Part shown: piece by piece, positions 35,416-44,932 of the stretch
Layout of the letters: every line of letters starts with the position of its first letter
How positions within the stretch are numbered: position 1 is the first letter of the stretch
DNA from: JACMLD01 sp039916305
GTDB taxonomy: Bacteria > Bacteroidota > Bacteroidia > Chitinophagales > Chitinophagaceae
Assembly: GCA_039916305.1 (NCBI GenBank)
Contig: JBDSLR010000006.1
Coordinates: 194,349-258,348 of the forward strand
Length of the DNA stretch: 64,000 nucleotides
Reading direction: 5' to 3'
Position numbers and translations under genes: made by a program
The notes under the pieces: model-generated
What the model saw: the letters and a program-made list of their open reading frames with translations, nothing else
Told to the model about the DNA's origin: nothing
Database searches by the model: none

Positions 35416-35477
35416 TTAAGGTGAATATTGGGCCGGTTATGGAGGGCACATGATTATTTTACCATCCACCAAATAAT

Positions 35478-35511
35478 AAAAAGGGCGCTATATTTTTTAG
35501 CGCCTTTTTTT
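35478..35511. terminator. Bidirectional terminator between convergent genes
   Basis: GGCGCTA (35484-35490) pairs with TAGCGCC (35498-35504). It is flanked by an A run on the left and a T run on the right, so it can stop both the ligase transcript and the oppositely oriented desaturase transcript. Confidence 0.9.
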
Positions 35512-35529
35512 ATGCAGTACAAATTTTAT

Positions 35530-36555
35530 TTAAGAAGTAGCTGTTTCCAGCGTCTTATTTTCTATCAGGTCTATATCTGGTTTGGAAACATCGGTTAGTT
35601 TTACTTTACCCCTTTCTTTCCTGATAACCCTTGAGAACAATGAAATTTCTTTATCAAATAAAAACCGGAAAAATAATTTTGTCCAGGAAGTGTGGTATTG
35701 GAGGCTATTGTAAAAGCTGCCCGCGTTTTGCCTTATCTGCGGCAATTTATTCCAGGGCACAGAAGGAAAATCATGGTGCTCATTGTGATATCCAACATTA
35801 AATGCAACTGTATTTAATACACCATAATAGCTATGGGTTTCCTGTTCTTCACCACTGGTAAGATAATGCTCCTGTATCCAGCGGGCACCCAAGGGATGCA
35901 GTCCGATAGAAAAAAAGAAGCTAAACAACAGGAACATAATGGCTTTAAATCCAAAAAAGTAACAGATGGCTACAATAAAAATAACCTGCAGTGCAAAATT
36001 GGCTGCTACCCATTTATCAAACGGTTTGATCTCTTTGAGACGATTAATGCGGAAAAGCTGGAAGATGGGGTAAAACAACAACCAGATTACTTTGCCAATA
36101 AAATAATTATTGATCAGTTTTGCTTCCCATTTGTTTGGCAAATCCGCGTCCAGCTCATGTATGCCCTGGAAAGAATGGTGTTTGATATGGTATCGTTCAA
36201 ATGAAATAGAACTTGGAAAAAGTTGTGGCATATTGGCAATCATGCCAGCCCAGCGGTTGGCTGCCCTGTTTTTAAACAACAGGTGATGCGCGCATTCGTG
36301 AATCATAACAAACAATGCATGATCTGCAAAAGCGCCCAGCAAATAGGCAGTGCCTACCACCAGCCACCAGGATTGATCTTTAAGTAACCAGGCCATGACA
36401 ACCTGGAAAGCAACTATACCGATGATAACAAAAATGGTGTTTGGGTTCTTGCCAATCAGCTTCCGCATTTCAGGGTGCGCCTTTAATATTTCTTTGGTGC
36501 GGAGACGGTGTGGTTCCTGCTTGGTGGAATGTACAAAATCGGTTCTTATTGCCAT
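35530..36555 (-). CDS. Fatty acid/sphingolipid desaturase resembling dihydroceramide delta-4 desaturase
   Basis: About 341 residues; start taken at 36555 (MAIRTDFVHS) rather than 36579. Three His boxes hold the di-iron site: HECAHH (86-91), HIKHH (123-127) and HNEHH (257-261). Their context is strikingly like eukaryotic DES1/DEGS1: SISFERYHIKHH, GLHPLGARWIQEHY, SYYGVLNTVAFNVGYHNEHH followed by DFPSVP. Four to six membrane helices are visible. DES1 introduces the 4,5-trans double bond of ceramide; Bacteroidota make dihydroceramides, so a bacterial ceramide desaturase is possible, though a free-fatty-acid substrate is not excluded. The comparison is from memory. Confidence 0.75.
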   Translation of the reverse strand: MAIRTDFVHSTKQEPHRLRTKEILKAHPEMRKLIGKNPNTIFVIIGIVAFQVVMAWLLKDQSWWLVVGTAYLLGAFADHALFVMIHECAHHLLFKNRAANRWAGMIANMPQLFPSSISFERYHIKHHSFQGIHELDADLPNKWEAKLINNYFIGKVIWLLFYPIFQLFRINRLKEIKPFDKWVAANFALQVIFIVAICYFFGFKAIMFLLFSFFFSIGLHPLGARWIQEHYLTSGEEQETHSYYGVLNTVAFNVGYHNEHHDFPSVPWNKLPQIRQNAGSFYNSLQYHTSWTKLFFRFLFDKEISLFSRVIRKERGKVKLTDVSKPDIDLIENKTLETATS

Positions 36556-36916
36556 ATTGATAGTAATATACTTTATCAAAAGTAGCTAAGGTACCGATAT
36601 AAAATTAAACTATGGTAAAAGTACATTAATATGCTGATATTTAACATTTTATATACGCTTGAAAAAGCTGAAACGGTAGCTGCAAATGATAAAAAAACCA
36701 CCAGAGTAAACTGGTGATTTGGAGTAAAAACAGCTAAACGGTACCTATTTAAAAAACAGTTTAATAATTTCCTTTTCATTCGTTGACTGGTTTAGCACCA
36801 GCAGGTAATAAACGCCTGTTGCGATTTTGCCGGGACTTTGTATTGTTTTGCTGTCTCCCGGTCTGATATAAGGATTTACAATGACATGTGTTTACCGGGT
36901 ACTATATGGCAATTTG

Positions 36917-37645
36917 TTATTTTGCCTGAGCGCCGGCCCCCGTTGTAGTGTTGCCGTTGAGTGGCATATTTTTTTCAATAGTGGAAGGGTTCATATAACG
37001 CTCATATTTAATGTCACCTTTATATACATAACCGGCACCGCGCCAGAAAACAGTATGCATGGTGTTCCTTATATAACTGCTCCACGCCTCCAGGTCCGTA
37101 CCTAATCCATGCTGTATACAAATCATATCGGTGTGGTATTCAAAACGGTCAAGGTAGCCTGGGGATAAATGCCCGGCAGCCATTTTGATACATTGCCAGT
37201 TGTTCCGGGTTGAAAAATCAACTACGTGGCTCAACTCGTGTCCAATAATACCAACCCGTGCTTCAGTGCTTAGATTTGCAAACATCAGGGGCATAAGTTT
37301 GGCAGCTGTTTTATTGCTAATGGTGATTATGTAAGACCGTTTGCCCTTAGGCATAAACATCGATAAAAATGTGGGCCTTGTTTTTAAGGTAGCAAATGAT
37401 TTTTTTACCCGGAACTTAATCGAAATACTTTTTAATTCCGGAAAATGCGAAAGTGCCTGAAGTGTTTCTTTTTCATATCCCGGGGGTAACTGTTTGTGCA
37501 GTCCGTACTGTAGCAGGTCGCTGTTAGGCTGATTAACCTCTACAGCGTCAGCCATTATTTCAAGGGGTGCTATTTGCTGTGCGTTGGCCAGGTTTACCAG
37601 GATGCTGGCGGCCAGGGCAAGATGCGCCCATTTCATCTTTTTCAT
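36917..37645 (-). CDS. Secreted putative zinc metalloprotein with HExxH motif
   Basis: A 242-residue protein with a signal peptide (about residues 1-22, ending NAQQ). The motif GIIGHELSHVVD gives His136, Glu137 and His140, and FEYHTDMICIQHG supplies Glu169 as a possible third ligand, which would make it gluzincin-like. The rest of the chain is not similar to a peptidase family I can name. It may cleave periplasmic or extracellular proteins. It stands alone, and the stretch 37646-37930 shows only promoters. Confidence 0.65.
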   Translation of the reverse strand: MKKMKWAHLALAASILVNLANAQQIAPLEIMADAVEVNQPNSDLLQYGLHKQLPPGYEKETLQALSHFPELKSISIKFRVKKSFATLKTRPTFLSMFMPKGKRSYIITISNKTAAKLMPLMFANLSTEARVGIIGHELSHVVDFSTRNNWQCIKMAAGHLSPGYLDRFEYHTDMICIQHGLGTDLEAWSSYIRNTMHTVFWRGAGYVYKGDIKYERYMNPSTIEKNMPLNGNTTTGAGAQAK

Positions 37646-37903
37646 CGTGCTGCATTAATATGCCGTAAAGCTACACATTGCAATAAAAAAAAATGGGCAT
37701 AAGAGACGAACAAAGCAAATGAATCGGCGAAAAGGAAAATGGCATCGGCGAATGACTGCCTGGCACAATGGCAAAGCAGCTATGCAACACATATTTTGAG
37801 TTTGTAAAGAAGCGGCATGCAGCTTTTTTTAACAGGCATAGGTAATTATACAGCAATTGGTCTTTGCGGTATGTTACAGCTAATGCAGTTGCGCTAAATA
37901 CAA

Positions 37904-37911
37904 TATGTTTG
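37904..37911 (+). promoter_or_regulatory. Possible -7 element before the DUF1080 gene
   Basis: TATGTTTG matches TAnnTTTG, 19 bases before the ATG at 37931. The -33 element is not clear. Confidence 0.4.
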
Positions 37912-37930
37912 TACTACTAAAAATGCTGTT

Positions 37931-38767
37931 ATGAGAAAATATTTATTGCTGGCAGGTATAAGCTGTATTCTGGCCAGTTGCACGCTGCAGAATAAAGTTA
38001 GCAAAGCTACACCGCTGTTTAATGGAAAGGATTTGAACGACTGGACAATTAAAATAAAGGATCATCCAATCAATGAAAATTATGGCAATACCTTTAGCGT
38101 GGCAGACGGTGCTATGAAAGTGAGTTATGATAAGTATGATGATTTTAAAGAACAATACGGGCATATATTTTACAAGAAAAAATTCAGCGCCTACCTGCTG
38201 GTGGTAGAATACCGGTTTACAGGTGAACAGGTAAAGAATGGCCCCGGGTGGGCTATCCGCAATAGTGGCGCCATGCTGCATTGCCAGCCGCCTGAAACAA
38301 TGGATCTGCACCAGGATTTCCCCATTTCACTGGAAGAGCAATACCTCGGTGGCAATGGAAAAGATGAAAGATCTACTGCTAATTTATGTACACCTGGTAC
38401 CAATGTGGTATTGGATAAACAATTGTATACACAGCATTGTGTTAATTCACGTTCTACAACATATCCCGGCGATCAATGGGTACATATTGAAGCACTGGTG
38501 CTGGGCGACTCCATCATTAAACATATAGCTGGCGCTGATACCGTACTGGTATATGAGAAACCACAGTACGACGGAAAGGATAAATGGGTAAAGCAAATGG
38601 GTTATAAAGATGGCGCACTGATAAAAGATGGCTATATCTCACTGCAGAGTGAGAGCCACCCGGTAGAATTCCGGAAAGTAGCAATATATAACCTGGAACG
38701 CTATATGTATAACCCTGCAAAATTGAAGCAAGTAATTGCATTGCTGCAAAACAGGAAGAATAAATAG
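37931..38767 (+). CDS. DUF1080 (3-keto-disaccharide hydrolase-type) lipoprotein
   Basis: A 278-residue lipoprotein: lipobox LASC with Cys17. The core is a concanavalin-like beta sandwich with the family signatures PLFNGKDLNDWTIK, YRFTGEQVKNGPGW and GYISLQSESHPVEFRKVAIYNL. DUF1080 members act on 3-keto-glycosides or bind sugars in the periplasm. Segments MDLHQDFPISLEEQYLGG and NLCTPGT are typical of the Bacteroidota branch. It ends 54 bases before an MFS transporter on the same strand, which may carry a related sugar. Confidence 0.87.
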   Translation: MRKYLLLAGISCILASCTLQNKVSKATPLFNGKDLNDWTIKIKDHPINENYGNTFSVADGAMKVSYDKYDDFKEQYGHIFYKKKFSAYLLVVEYRFTGEQVKNGPGWAIRNSGAMLHCQPPETMDLHQDFPISLEEQYLGGNGKDERSTANLCTPGTNVVLDKQLYTQHCVNSRSTTYPGDQWVHIEALVLGDSIIKHIAGADTVLVYEKPQYDGKDKWVKQMGYKDGALIKDGYISLQSESHPVEFRKVAIYNLERYMYNPAKLKQVIALLQNRKNK

Positions 38768-38821
38768 ACAGCAGCGCCGGGCACCGCGAAGACATTATAA
38801 AAAATATTTACCTTTCGCATT

Positions 38822-40015
38822 ATGGATGTGGCAGTTCTGAAACATAAATCTCCTGAACAATTAAGACTGGCCACCAGCGTGTTTTTTTTCATTTCCGGTT
38901 TTGGCTATTCTACCTGGGCTTCCAGGATACCTTCCGTGCAGCAAAACCTGCACCTCAATGAAGCGCAGCTGGGCGCGGTACTGTTAGCCATGCCCATTGG
39001 TCTTATCTTAACACTGCCGGTTACGGGTAAACTACTGGGCCATTTTGAAAGCAAGGTAATCATGTTTGTGGGTGCACTTATTTTTAACAGCATGCTGGCA
39101 TTGCCCGGTTTTGTAGTAAACACGGTGCAGCTGGTGCTGGTATTGTTTTGTTTTGGATCTGCCCGCAACCTCATGAACCTTTCTCTCAATACACAGGCGG
39201 TAGATGTACAAGCCCTGTACAGCAAATCAATCCTCACCACAATGCACGGTATCTGGAGCCTCGCCGGTTTTGCGGGCGGTGGCCTTGGCTACCTGATGGC
39301 GCTTTTTAATGTGCATATGCGCTGGCACCTGTTGAGCGTAAGCTGTATACTTGTTATTACCGCTATTATATGTTTTCCCTACACGCTGGAGAAGAAGCCG
39401 GTGCAGCAGGTGAAAAAGCCCGTGTTTTCACTGCCCGATAAACAAATGATGAAGTTTGCATTGATTTGCTTTGGTGTAATGGCCTGCGAGAATATTATGT
39501 ACGACTGGAGCGGTGTTTATTTTTTAAAAATCATTCACTCTTCCAAAGTTGCTTCAATTGGTGCTTACGTTATTTACATGGTCACTATGACCATTGGCCG
39601 CTTTGTGGGCGATAGGCTGGTGGCAGTGATTGGAATAAAAAAAATATTGATGTATAGCGGGTGGCTGGTGTTTGGAGGGCTAATGCTGGCAGTTATATTT
39701 CCTTACCAGCTTACTGCAGGTATTGGTTTTGCACTGGTTGGCCTGGGTGTTTCCTGCGTAGTGCCGCTGGTCTTCAGCATTGCGGGCAAACTAAAAGGCG
39801 CTAATACTGGGCAGTCGCTCGCGGCGGTCTCAACCATTGGTTACCTTGGCTTTTTACTGGTGCCCCCTATGGTAGGTTTTATTGCGCAAGCCACCAGTTT
39901 GCGCTGGTCCTTTGCCGTGGTAGCAATTATGTCTACCATCATTATTTTTAATGTAGGGGCTATACCCGACGTGGAGGCAAAGGAGGAAGATATTGTGCTG
40001 GTTGAAGAGATATAA
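38822..40015 (+). CDS. MFS transporter (YbjJ-like)
   Basis: A 397-residue protein with twelve hydrophobic segments. The first helix, GFGYSTWASRIPSVQQNL, and the following LGAVLLAMPIGLILTLPVTG resemble the YbjJ/FucP-like branch of the major facilitator superfamily; the substrate is unknown. The second half starts at about residue 208. It may be co-transcribed with the DUF1080 lipoprotein. The convergent neighbour ends 32 bases downstream. Confidence 0.85.
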   Translation: MDVAVLKHKSPEQLRLATSVFFFISGFGYSTWASRIPSVQQNLHLNEAQLGAVLLAMPIGLILTLPVTGKLLGHFESKVIMFVGALIFNSMLALPGFVVNTVQLVLVLFCFGSARNLMNLSLNTQAVDVQALYSKSILTTMHGIWSLAGFAGGGLGYLMALFNVHMRWHLLSVSCILVITAIICFPYTLEKKPVQQVKKPVFSLPDKQMMKFALICFGVMACENIMYDWSGVYFLKIIHSSKVASIGAYVIYMVTMTIGRFVGDRLVAVIGIKKILMYSGWLVFGGLMLAVIFPYQLTAGIGFALVGLGVSCVVPLVFSIAGKLKGANTGQSLAAVSTIGYLGFLLVPPMVGFIAQATSLRWSFAVVAIMSTIIIFNVGAIPDVEAKEEDIVLVEEI

Positions 40016-40047
40016 AGGGGTATAAAAAAACGCGTGGCGACAGCAAA

Positions 40048-41157
40048 TTATTTAACGCATTCATCAATTGCCTTGCTTATATTTTCCAGGCCGGTTTTAA
40101 AAGTTCTTGCACCTGTCCAGCCAAAACCTATGCGCATATAGGTATCCGGCATGGCAAACCAGTGGCCGGGGCCTACCATGGTTTTATATGCCTGCATAAG
40201 CAGGTTGTAAAATTTTCCCGTGTCAATAGGAATATTGTTTTTAAAGCGTGCAAAGCAAACGACCCCGCCACCCGGCAAAATTGCTTCCAGCCTTGTTTCC
40301 TGTTGTAACCATTCGCGCAGCAAATTATAATTTTGCATGGCCTGTTTATTGATGGCAAGCGCAAACTTTTCTTTCTGCTGGTAAAACTGGTAAGCTACCT
40401 CTTCATCCAATGCAGAATTGCTGATGTAGATCATTTCTTTAGCGGCCAGGAAAAGTTCTGATAGAGATTCATCCTGTGTTATCAGCCAGCCTATTCTTAA
40501 ACCAGGGAGACCATAGGCTTTTGATAAAGAAGATACACTGATGACTTTACGGCTTTGCGATGCCATCACCGGGTAAGCTGTTTTAAAACACGCATCCCGG
40601 TAGGTTTCATCTGCCAGTAACCAAATGTCTTTTTGTTCTGCAATGGTAATGAGTGCTTGTAATTCTGAATTGGTCATCAGCATACCGGTGGGGTTGTGCG
40701 GCGTGGTAATGCTGATGAGTTTTGTATTGGATTGAATGGCTGCTGCTATGGCCTCTATATTCAGCCGCCAGTTTTCTTCAAATATTAAATCAATATAACT
40801 GATGCCGCAGCCAATGGTTACCGGTACTTCAATATTGGTGGCGTAATTGGGCCTTACCACAATTAAATGGTCTGCCGCAGTTAACAAAGCACTGTTAATA
40901 ATGAACAAAGCGCCCGCTGCTCCATTAGTCAGCAATACCTGGTTTTCATCTTGTATGTCTGCATCAGCTGCTATCAATTTTCTTAATTCCACATGCCCGC
41001 GGTGGGCGATGTATTCCAGTTTCAGCTGATCAAGTTCCAGTTTCAGCTGGCCAAATTGAAGATCGGTTACAGAGCTTTCTGCCAGGTTGTACAAGATATT
41101 TCCATATCCGGTTTCTTCCGGCGATTCTTTTTCTATGGGCATGCGTTTGTACAGCAT
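40048..41157 (-). CDS. Class I/II aminotransferase (PLP)
   Basis: A 369-residue fold-type I aminotransferase. PLP-forming Lys213 lies in SVSSLSKAYGLPGLRIGW, TTPHNPTGML is the substrate/PLP segment and LLADETYRD contains the cofactor Asp. The subgroup has a short N terminus, like capreomycidine or aspartate-like aminotransferases; the amino donor is unknown. It is monocistronic and divergent from nothing near; the upstream 146 bases hold no clear promoter match. Confidence 0.88.
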   Translation of the reverse strand: MLYKRMPIEKESPEETGYGNILYNLAESSVTDLQFGQLKLELDQLKLEYIAHRGHVELRKLIAADADIQDENQVLLTNGAAGALFIINSALLTAADHLIVVRPNYATNIEVPVTIGCGISYIDLIFEENWRLNIEAIAAAIQSNTKLISITTPHNPTGMLMTNSELQALITIAEQKDIWLLADETYRDACFKTAYPVMASQSRKVISVSSLSKAYGLPGLRIGWLITQDESLSELFLAAKEMIYISNSALDEEVAYQFYQQKEKFALAINKQAMQNYNLLREWLQQETRLEAILPGGGVVCFARFKNNIPIDTGKFYNLLMQAYKTMVGPGHWFAMPDTYMRIGFGWTGARTFKTGLENISKAIDECVK

Positions 41158-41303
41158 AAATGATGGGGCAGTGTATGGTTTTGTTTTACTGGATGCTATA
41201 GCTTTAGTTGGACAGGAATGGGTATCAATTTTTTTACCAAATCAGCAGGAGCGCTTTTTCAGGATCAGTGGCGGATACAATGAACAGATGACACCCGGTT
41301 TGG

Positions 41304-42287
41304 TCAATTAACAGATAATGCCCGGCTGTATTTATTTCGGTATTGAACAGGGGACAGGCCGGTAATTTTTTTAAAAGTTGTGCGGAATGCCTTTGTATCT
41401 GTATAACCAACATTGTACATCACTTCATTTACATTTTCCCGCGATGATTCAAGACTTTTTTTAGCAACTTCCATTTTTACCCGTTGTATATATTCAACTA
41501 CTGTATTGGCAGTAGCTTTTTTAAACCGGCGTTCCAGGTTGCGGCGGCCCAGGGCAAGCATAGAAGCTAACTGATCTACCGTTATTTTTTCTTCAAAATT
41601 ATGTTCAATAAATTCCTGCGCTTTTTTCACCGGTTCGTCGGTGTGTGATTTTTGTCCCTGGAAGATAATAAAAGGCGATTGGCTGATGCGGTCTATGTCA
41701 ATCATAAATGCTTTGGCAGTCAGCACGGCAATGTCGCGTCCTGCATTTTTTTCTACCAGGTAAATAAGCAGGTTGAGATAAGAATAGGCGCCGCCGCTGG
41801 TGTAGATGCCATCTTCCGCTGTCATAATCTTATCATCTACCAGGTTCACATCTGGAAACATCGTTCTGAAGTCGTTGGCGGTTGTCCAGTGTGTGGCACA
41901 TTGTTTTCCTTTCAGCAAACCGGTGGCGGCCAGGAAAAATGCCCCAATGCAAAAACTCACCAGTTCAGTGCCCTGTTCATAATGTTTCTTAATCCATGGA
42001 ATAAATGCCGCATTTTCTTCCAGGGCCTTTGTATAATCTTCATGAATGGCCGGAATAATGATCATATCCGTTTTTTTTACCTGGTCTATTAAAAGGTCCG
42101 GCTTTATGGCAAAAAGGCCATTTCGTTGTATTGTTTCTGCGGAGAGCCCCACCAGCTTTACATCAAATAAAGGTTCACGGCCCATTGAAGCGAGAAATTT
42201 ATTTACTTCAAGCAATATCTGGTGGGTGCCGTCAATATTACTCAGGCTGGTATGGCCAAGCGGTATTAATATAGAAACATGTTTCAT
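41304..42287 (-). CDS. GlxA-type regulator (DJ-1/PfpI domain plus AraC helix-turn-helix)
   Basis: About 327 residues; the start at 42287 (MKHVSILIPLG) was preferred over 42317. Residues 1-160 are a DJ-1/PfpI-like domain with SFCIGAFFLAATG, where Cys occupies the nucleophile elbow. Residues about 225-320 form the AraC DNA-binding domain (LASMLALGRRNLERRFKKAT and VMYNVGYTDTKAFRTTFKKI). It probably controls the divergently transcribed gene at 42401. The effector is unknown. Confidence 0.9.
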   Translation of the reverse strand: MKHVSILIPLGHTSLSNIDGTHQILLEVNKFLASMGREPLFDVKLVGLSAETIQRNGLFAIKPDLLIDQVKKTDMIIIPAIHEDYTKALEENAAFIPWIKKHYEQGTELVSFCIGAFFLAATGLLKGKQCATHWTTANDFRTMFPDVNLVDDKIMTAEDGIYTSGGAYSYLNLLIYLVEKNAGRDIAVLTAKAFMIDIDRISQSPFIIFQGQKSHTDEPVKKAQEFIEHNFEEKITVDQLASMLALGRRNLERRFKKATANTVVEYIQRVKMEVAKKSLESSRENVNEVMYNVGYTDTKAFRTTFKKITGLSPVQYRNKYSRALSVN

Positions 42288-42349
42288 CTGGTAAATATAA
42301 AAAAATAATTGTCGCAATCACCTCCTTAGATTGCCGTGTTTGCACCCGC

Positions 42350-42377
42350 TTTGGTTTGGTGTATCATGGTAAGTTTG
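42350..42377 (+). promoter_or_regulatory. Possible promoter of the GyrI-DinB gene
   Basis: TTTG (42350-42353), 16 bases, then TAAGTTTG (42370-42377). The spacer is shorter than the usual 19. It lies in the region shared with the divergent GlxA-type regulator, so control by that protein is plausible. Confidence 0.4.
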
Positions 42378-42400
42378 GGTTCAGCTTAAAATAAAATACC

Positions 42401-43297
42401 ATGGAAATATATACGCTGGCAGCAGATCTTAAACTTATTGGAAGCCGTGTAAAGACATTTCCTGCGGGAATAGGCGAAGCATTTGATGCTATGATAAAAA
42501 CCTTGCCCGATGGAGAAAGCCGTTCTTATTATGGCTTTAGCAATATGGATGCCGGTGGAAACACTGGTTACTATGCCGCTGCAGCCGAGAAATTTCCGGA
42601 AGAAGCCGGAAAATATGGTTACGAAAGACACGCCATTCCGAAAGGCGATTATTTAACCGTTTCCGTAACCGGGTGGCGTACAAAAACAGCTTGTATAAAA
42701 GATGTTTTTCATGAAATGATGCAGGATGAGCGCTATGATAATACCAAGCCCTGTATAGAGTGGTACAAGAATGATGATGAAATGATATGTATGTTATATG
42801 CAGATCCGGAAAAATTATTACTGACTGCCATTGCTGATGAAGCCGCTGAATTGCAGGCATTGTTTTCGCCATTGAATGAAGAGCAAATCAATGCGATTCC
42901 TTTTACAGACAGCTGGACGGCGGCGCAGCTGGCAACGCATATAACAAAATCAAACAGGGCCATGGCGCAGGCACTTGAAATGGAAGGAAGGCCAACGGAA
43001 CGTAGTTCCAGCCAACGGGCGCAGGAATTAAGAGATACTTTTCTGGACTTTACGGTCAGGTATACGTCACCTGCTTTTATTGTGCCTGCACCTGGGTATT
43101 ACAAAAAAGAGGATGTTACAGATGCTTTACAACAGTCGTTTAACAGTATTAAAAAATATGCCAGTGAGGCAACTATTGCTGATATGATAAACCTGCCCCT
43201 GTTTGGTGAAATAACCAAACTTGAATTGCTTCATTTTGTATGTTACCATACGCGGCGGCATATTCACCAGTTGCAAAATATATTGACGTACTTATAG
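42401..43297 (+). CDS. Fusion of a GyrI-like effector-binding domain and a DinB-like domain
   Basis: A 298-residue cytosolic protein. Residues 1-150 look like the GyrI-like/AraC effector-binding fold (YYGFSNMDAGG, YERHAIPKGDYLTVSVTGW, CIEWYKNDDEMICMLYA). Residues 155-298 form a DinB-type four-helix bundle with likely metal ligands in THITKSN and in the C-terminal HFVCYHTRRHIHQL. DinB-like proteins include thiol transferases and metal-dependent hydrolases. The two folds in one chain suggest a small-molecule sensor linked to a detoxification enzyme. It faces the GlxA regulator. Confidence 0.75.
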   Translation: MEIYTLAADLKLIGSRVKTFPAGIGEAFDAMIKTLPDGESRSYYGFSNMDAGGNTGYYAAAAEKFPEEAGKYGYERHAIPKGDYLTVSVTGWRTKTACIKDVFHEMMQDERYDNTKPCIEWYKNDDEMICMLYADPEKLLLTAIADEAAELQALFSPLNEEQINAIPFTDSWTAAQLATHITKSNRAMAQALEMEGRPTERSSSQRAQELRDTFLDFTVRYTSPAFIVPAPGYYKKEDVTDALQQSFNSIKKYASEATIADMINLPLFGEITKLELLHFVCYHTRRHIHQLQNILTYL

Positions 43298-43371
43298 ATT
43301 GCCGCGTGTAGCTGATTGCCAACTTACCAGTATATTGCGCTGCCGTAAGGGGTTAGCAATCACCTATATTT

Positions 43372-44622
43372 ATGACTGAAATAAATAGCAGAAGCAAACA
43401 GCAAAATTTTTTTTTGATATTGATGCTGGGTGCGCTGAACACCATTACACCTTTTTCAATTGATATGTACCTGCCGGGTTTTCCAGAGATAGCCCGGGAT
43501 CTCCAGACCAATATCAGTAATGTAGCCTTGTCAGTCTCCACCTATTTTCTCGGCTTTGCTGCAGGCCAGATCATGTATGGCCCGTTGCTGGATCGTTTTG
43601 GCAGAAAACGTCCATTGTATATCGGGCTCAGTTTATACGTAGTAGCATCTTTTGCCTGTATCTCCTTTCATTCTATAGGCGGCTTGCTGCTTTTTCGCTT
43701 TGTGCAGGCACTTACCGGTTGTGTTGCATCTGTTGCTGCAATGGCCATGGTGCGTGATTTTTTTCCGGCAAAAGAAAGTGCTAAAGTTATTTCTTTGCTG
43801 GTACTGATCCTGGGCGCATCACCTTTACTGGCTCCTACCATCGGCAGTTTTATAGTTACTTCCTGGGGCTGGCAGTGGGTATTTGTATTGCTGGCCATCA
43901 TTGTGGTAATCATCCTCGTGCTTACTATTTTCTTTTTACCCGAAGGGCATGCGCCGGATACGGCTATATCCTTAAAACCGGAACCCATCATAAGCGGGTT
44001 CAAAGAAATTTTACTAACGCGGCAATTTTCCGTTTATGCATTGGCGGGAACTTTTTCTTTTGCAGGCCTGTTTGTATATGTGGCGGGTTCCCCGGCTATA
44101 TTTATGGAAGAGTTTCAGGTAAATGCCCGAAGCTATGGCGGCATATTTGCGTTGTTGTCGGTGGGGTTTATTGGTGGAAGCCAGCTAAATCATCTATTAA
44201 GCCGCTACTGGTCAGCAGCACAAATTTTTAAAACAGGTGTAATAACAGAAGTAGGTGCAGCCATCATTTTTTTTATTGGCGCATACAATGAATGGTATGG
44301 TTTAGCGGGTAATATTGCCTGCCTCTTTGTAGTGCTTTCATGCGCAGGACTTACTTATCCCAATGCTGCATCCATTGCGATGGCACCGTTTTCTAAAAAC
44401 GCCGGAAGCGCAGCCGCATTATTGGGCTGTATACAGATTGGTGTTGGCGGACTGATTTCTTCAGGTGTAGGCTTGCTTCCCTTTAAAGGCAGCGTGTCTA
44501 CAGCCCTTACGATGGCAGCTTCAGCCTCCCTGGCACTGCTTATTTTATTCTTTGGGAGGAATGGTATAGCACAGCCTGCTGCAAATGATCAGGTAGTATC
44601 GAAAGAAGAAACGATATTGTAG
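43372..44622 (+). CDS. Bcr/CflA-type multidrug efflux MFS transporter
   Basis: A 416-residue protein with twelve membrane segments. The signature of drug:H+ antiporters of the Bcr/CflA group is clear: ITPFSIDMYLPGFPEIARDL in helix 1, GQIMYGPLLDRFGRKRPLYI in the loop 2-3, and RFVQALTGCVASVAAMAMVRD in helix 4. Export of bicyclomycin-like or other drugs, or of cysteine-type metabolites, is known for the family. It is monocistronic as far as can be seen. Confidence 0.92.
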   Translation: MTEINSRSKQQNFFLILMLGALNTITPFSIDMYLPGFPEIARDLQTNISNVALSVSTYFLGFAAGQIMYGPLLDRFGRKRPLYIGLSLYVVASFACISFHSIGGLLLFRFVQALTGCVASVAAMAMVRDFFPAKESAKVISLLVLILGASPLLAPTIGSFIVTSWGWQWVFVLLAIIVVIILVLTIFFLPEGHAPDTAISLKPEPIISGFKEILLTRQFSVYALAGTFSFAGLFVYVAGSPAIFMEEFQVNARSYGGIFALLSVGFIGGSQLNHLLSRYWSAAQIFKTGVITEVGAAIIFFIGAYNEWYGLAGNIACLFVVLSCAGLTYPNAASIAMAPFSKNAGSAAALLGCIQIGVGGLISSGVGLLPFKGSVSTALTMAASASLALLILFFGRNGIAQPAANDQVVSKEETIL

Positions 44623-44932
44623 AATAGTTTTGTTTATGAAATTTCATACATTGTAAATTAATACACCTGTACCGGTTAGTTGCGGAATATCTTTTTTCTG
44701 TCTGAATGTTCAGGAATTTATAATGTCGCAATTTTCCTCTCATTTGTCGTATCCGCAACCCATGCAACCAAAAGCTTCCCTATATATTTGTAAGATGAAA
44801 CTTACGTACAGGTAAGGAAAAGAAAAAAATGAATTGCTGAACTTGCTTACCCTGGCGCAAAAGCGCTTTTTTATATCACAAACCGCTGTGCATCTAAAAA
44901 ATAAAATCATCACCGTCTAAATAAAATTACAC
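44623..44932 (+). other. Intergenic stretch with one promoter-like octamer and a weak hairpin
   Basis: This 310-base gap holds no supportable gene. TATATTTG at 44783-44790 matches the -7 consensus, and a 4-bp GCGC hairpin with a T run (44855-44872) could be a weak terminator or attenuator before the SRPBCC gene. Confidence 0.4.

Noticed and set aside
36576..36779. Minus-strand frame of 67 codons upstream of the desaturase
   Set aside because: It shows no conserved pattern, no start signal and overlaps the likely promoter region of the desaturase.
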